Source of the DNA: Roseovarius albus
Lineage (GTDB): Bacteria > Pseudomonadota > Alphaproteobacteria > Rhodobacterales > Rhodobacteraceae
Direction of reading: 5' to 3'
Assembly (NCBI RefSeq): GCF_900172335.1
Contig: NZ_FWFX01000018.1
Location: 1 to 64,000, forward strand
Length of the DNA stretch: 64,000 nt
Both the position numbers and the translations under genes were made by a program. Shown piece by piece: positions 63,241 through 64,000 of this stretch; positions within the stretch are counted from its first letter, which is position 1, and every line of letters begins with the position of its first letter. The notes under the pieces are model-generated. The model made no database searches. It was given only the letters and a program-made list of their open reading frames with translations, and was not told the origin of the DNA.

Positions 63241-64000
63241 ATGTTCGATCAGTCGCCGCTCCCCCGAAAAAAAATCGCGATTGTTGGTGGTGGGATTTCG
63301 GGCTTGTCTGCCGCTTACTATCTTGCTCCGCATCACGATATTACGATTTATGAATCTGCTGCTCGATTGGGCGGACACGCGCGGACGGTTATGGCTGGAA
63401 AACATGGGGATCAACCTGTCGATACGGGGTTCATAGTGTTCAACTATGTAACTTATCCCTATTTAACCCGGCTGTTTCGTAAGCTTGAAGTGCCAGTGAT
63501 CAAAAGTGAAATGAGTTTCGGCGCGAGTATTGACAATGGACGTTTGGAGTATGGCCTCAATAGCTTGCGCGCAATCACCGCGCAGCGCAGCAATTTTCTG
63601 AAACCAAAGTATTATCGCATGATCGCGGACATTATTAGATTTGGTCGCCATGCTGAGGGCGCCGCCAAAGATGACAGCAAATCGATTGGTGAACTGGTCG
63701 AAGAACTCAAATTAAGTAAATGGTTTACAGAATACTATCTGATGCCAATGTGTGGCGCAATTTGGTCCACGCCAACATCCGAAATCGATCAATTTCCAGC
63801 CCGGTCTTTGGTCAGGTTTTTTCGAAATCATGCATTGCTTGCCGGCAGCAATCAACATCAGTGGTGGACGGTTAAAGGCGGCAGCATTGAATACGTGCGT
63901 CGACTAGAGACGGCACTGCTTTCAAGAGGCTGCGACATCAAAACAGGCGTTCCCGTAGGCAAGGTCCAGCGTAGCACGGAAGGCGTATCTGTTTGGGCTG
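63241..64000 (+). CDS. FAD-dependent amine-oxidase-fold oxidoreductase, N-terminal part (cut by window edge)
   Basis: 253 residues are visible and the frame is open to the right edge. FAD-binding KIAIVGGGISGLSAAYYL at the N-terminus, then YESAARLGGHARTV and a long DTGFIVFNYVTYPYLTRLF segment, typical of the flavin amine oxidase/desaturase group found next to DUF1365 and rpoE in Rhodobacteraceae (the Rhodobacter homologue is a furan fatty-acid pathway candidate). ACGAGG stands before the ATG. Transcribed divergently from DUF1365 from its own RpoE-type promoter. Confidence 0.85.
   Translation, partial: MFDQSPLPRKKIAIVGGGISGLSAAYYLAPHHDITIYESAARLGGHARTVMAGKHGDQPVDTGFIVFNYVTYPYLTRLFRKLEVPVIKSEMSFGASIDNGRLEYGLNSLRAITAQRSNFLKPKYYRMIADIIRFGRHAEGAAKDDSKSIGELVEELKLSKWFTEYYLMPMCGAIWSTPTSEIDQFPARSLVRFFRNHALLAGSNQHQWWTVKGGSIEYVRRLETALLSRGCDIKTGVPVGKVQRSTEGVSVWA

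Overview
The window reads as a chromosomal stretch of an alphaproteobacterium of the Rhodobacteraceae (Roseobacter group). The pointers are the RpoE/ChrR singlet-oxygen sigma/anti-sigma pair beside DUF1365 and FAD-oxidoreductase genes, a NadQ-type regulator ahead of nadABC, a fused MrpA/B antiporter subunit, a DUF2125 protein and an RTX-plus-Hint protein. No rRNA, tRNA, phage or CRISPR array was found.

Layout. 1-3.5 kb: the str operon on the minus strand (rpsL-rpsG-fusA-tuf, tuf cut by the window edge) with a consensus-like promoter. 3.5-9.9 kb: two tandem rhamnosyltransferase-like genes, a DMT exporter, CysQ-type phosphatase, PmbA and a DUF2125 secreted protein. 10-14.2 kb: a short acyl-CoA catabolism block (SDR, enoyl-CoA hydratase, VOC, acyl-CoA dehydrogenase) with a divergent LysR regulator. 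14.3-19.5 kb: RTX/Hint protein, GFA protein, hydrolase, flavoprotein and an orphan Imm11-like gene. 19.7-24.3 kb: TPP riboswitch, thiBPQ and guanine deaminase. 24.4-31.5 kb: two MgtE-type Mg2+ transporters, formyl-THF cyclo-ligase, YmdB-type phosphoesterase, an SLC13 permease with RCK_C domains and a bestrophin-like membrane protein. 32-36.4 kb: nadQ and nadABC with two palindromic operator candidates. 37.1-43.1 kb: the Mrp Na+/H+ antiporter operon.

From 43 to 59 kb the genome turns accessory and is rich in signalling genes. It holds four class III cyclase-type proteins (one with a c-type haem motif, one fused to TPRs, one DUF3095), a PDE/HD phosphohydrolase and a Popeye-like membrane cyclic-nucleotide-binding protein. 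In the middle is the most interesting locus: a co-directional YcaO, TfuA, gluzincin-type metalloprotease and a 198-residue protein ending in five perfect YSGGKA hexapeptides. I read this as a candidate undescribed thioamide-type RiPP system in which the repeats form a multi-copy core peptide. The stretch from about 36.4 to 59.8 kb is bracketed by two decayed, same-orientation IS6-family copies.

60-64 kb: rpoE-chrR and a divergent pair of units (DUF1365-SDR on minus, FAD oxidoreductase on plus, cut by the edge). All three transcription units carry the same TGATCC-N18-TA promoter pattern, so this block looks like a self-contained RpoE regulon probably concerned with membrane fatty-acid modification under photooxidative stress.
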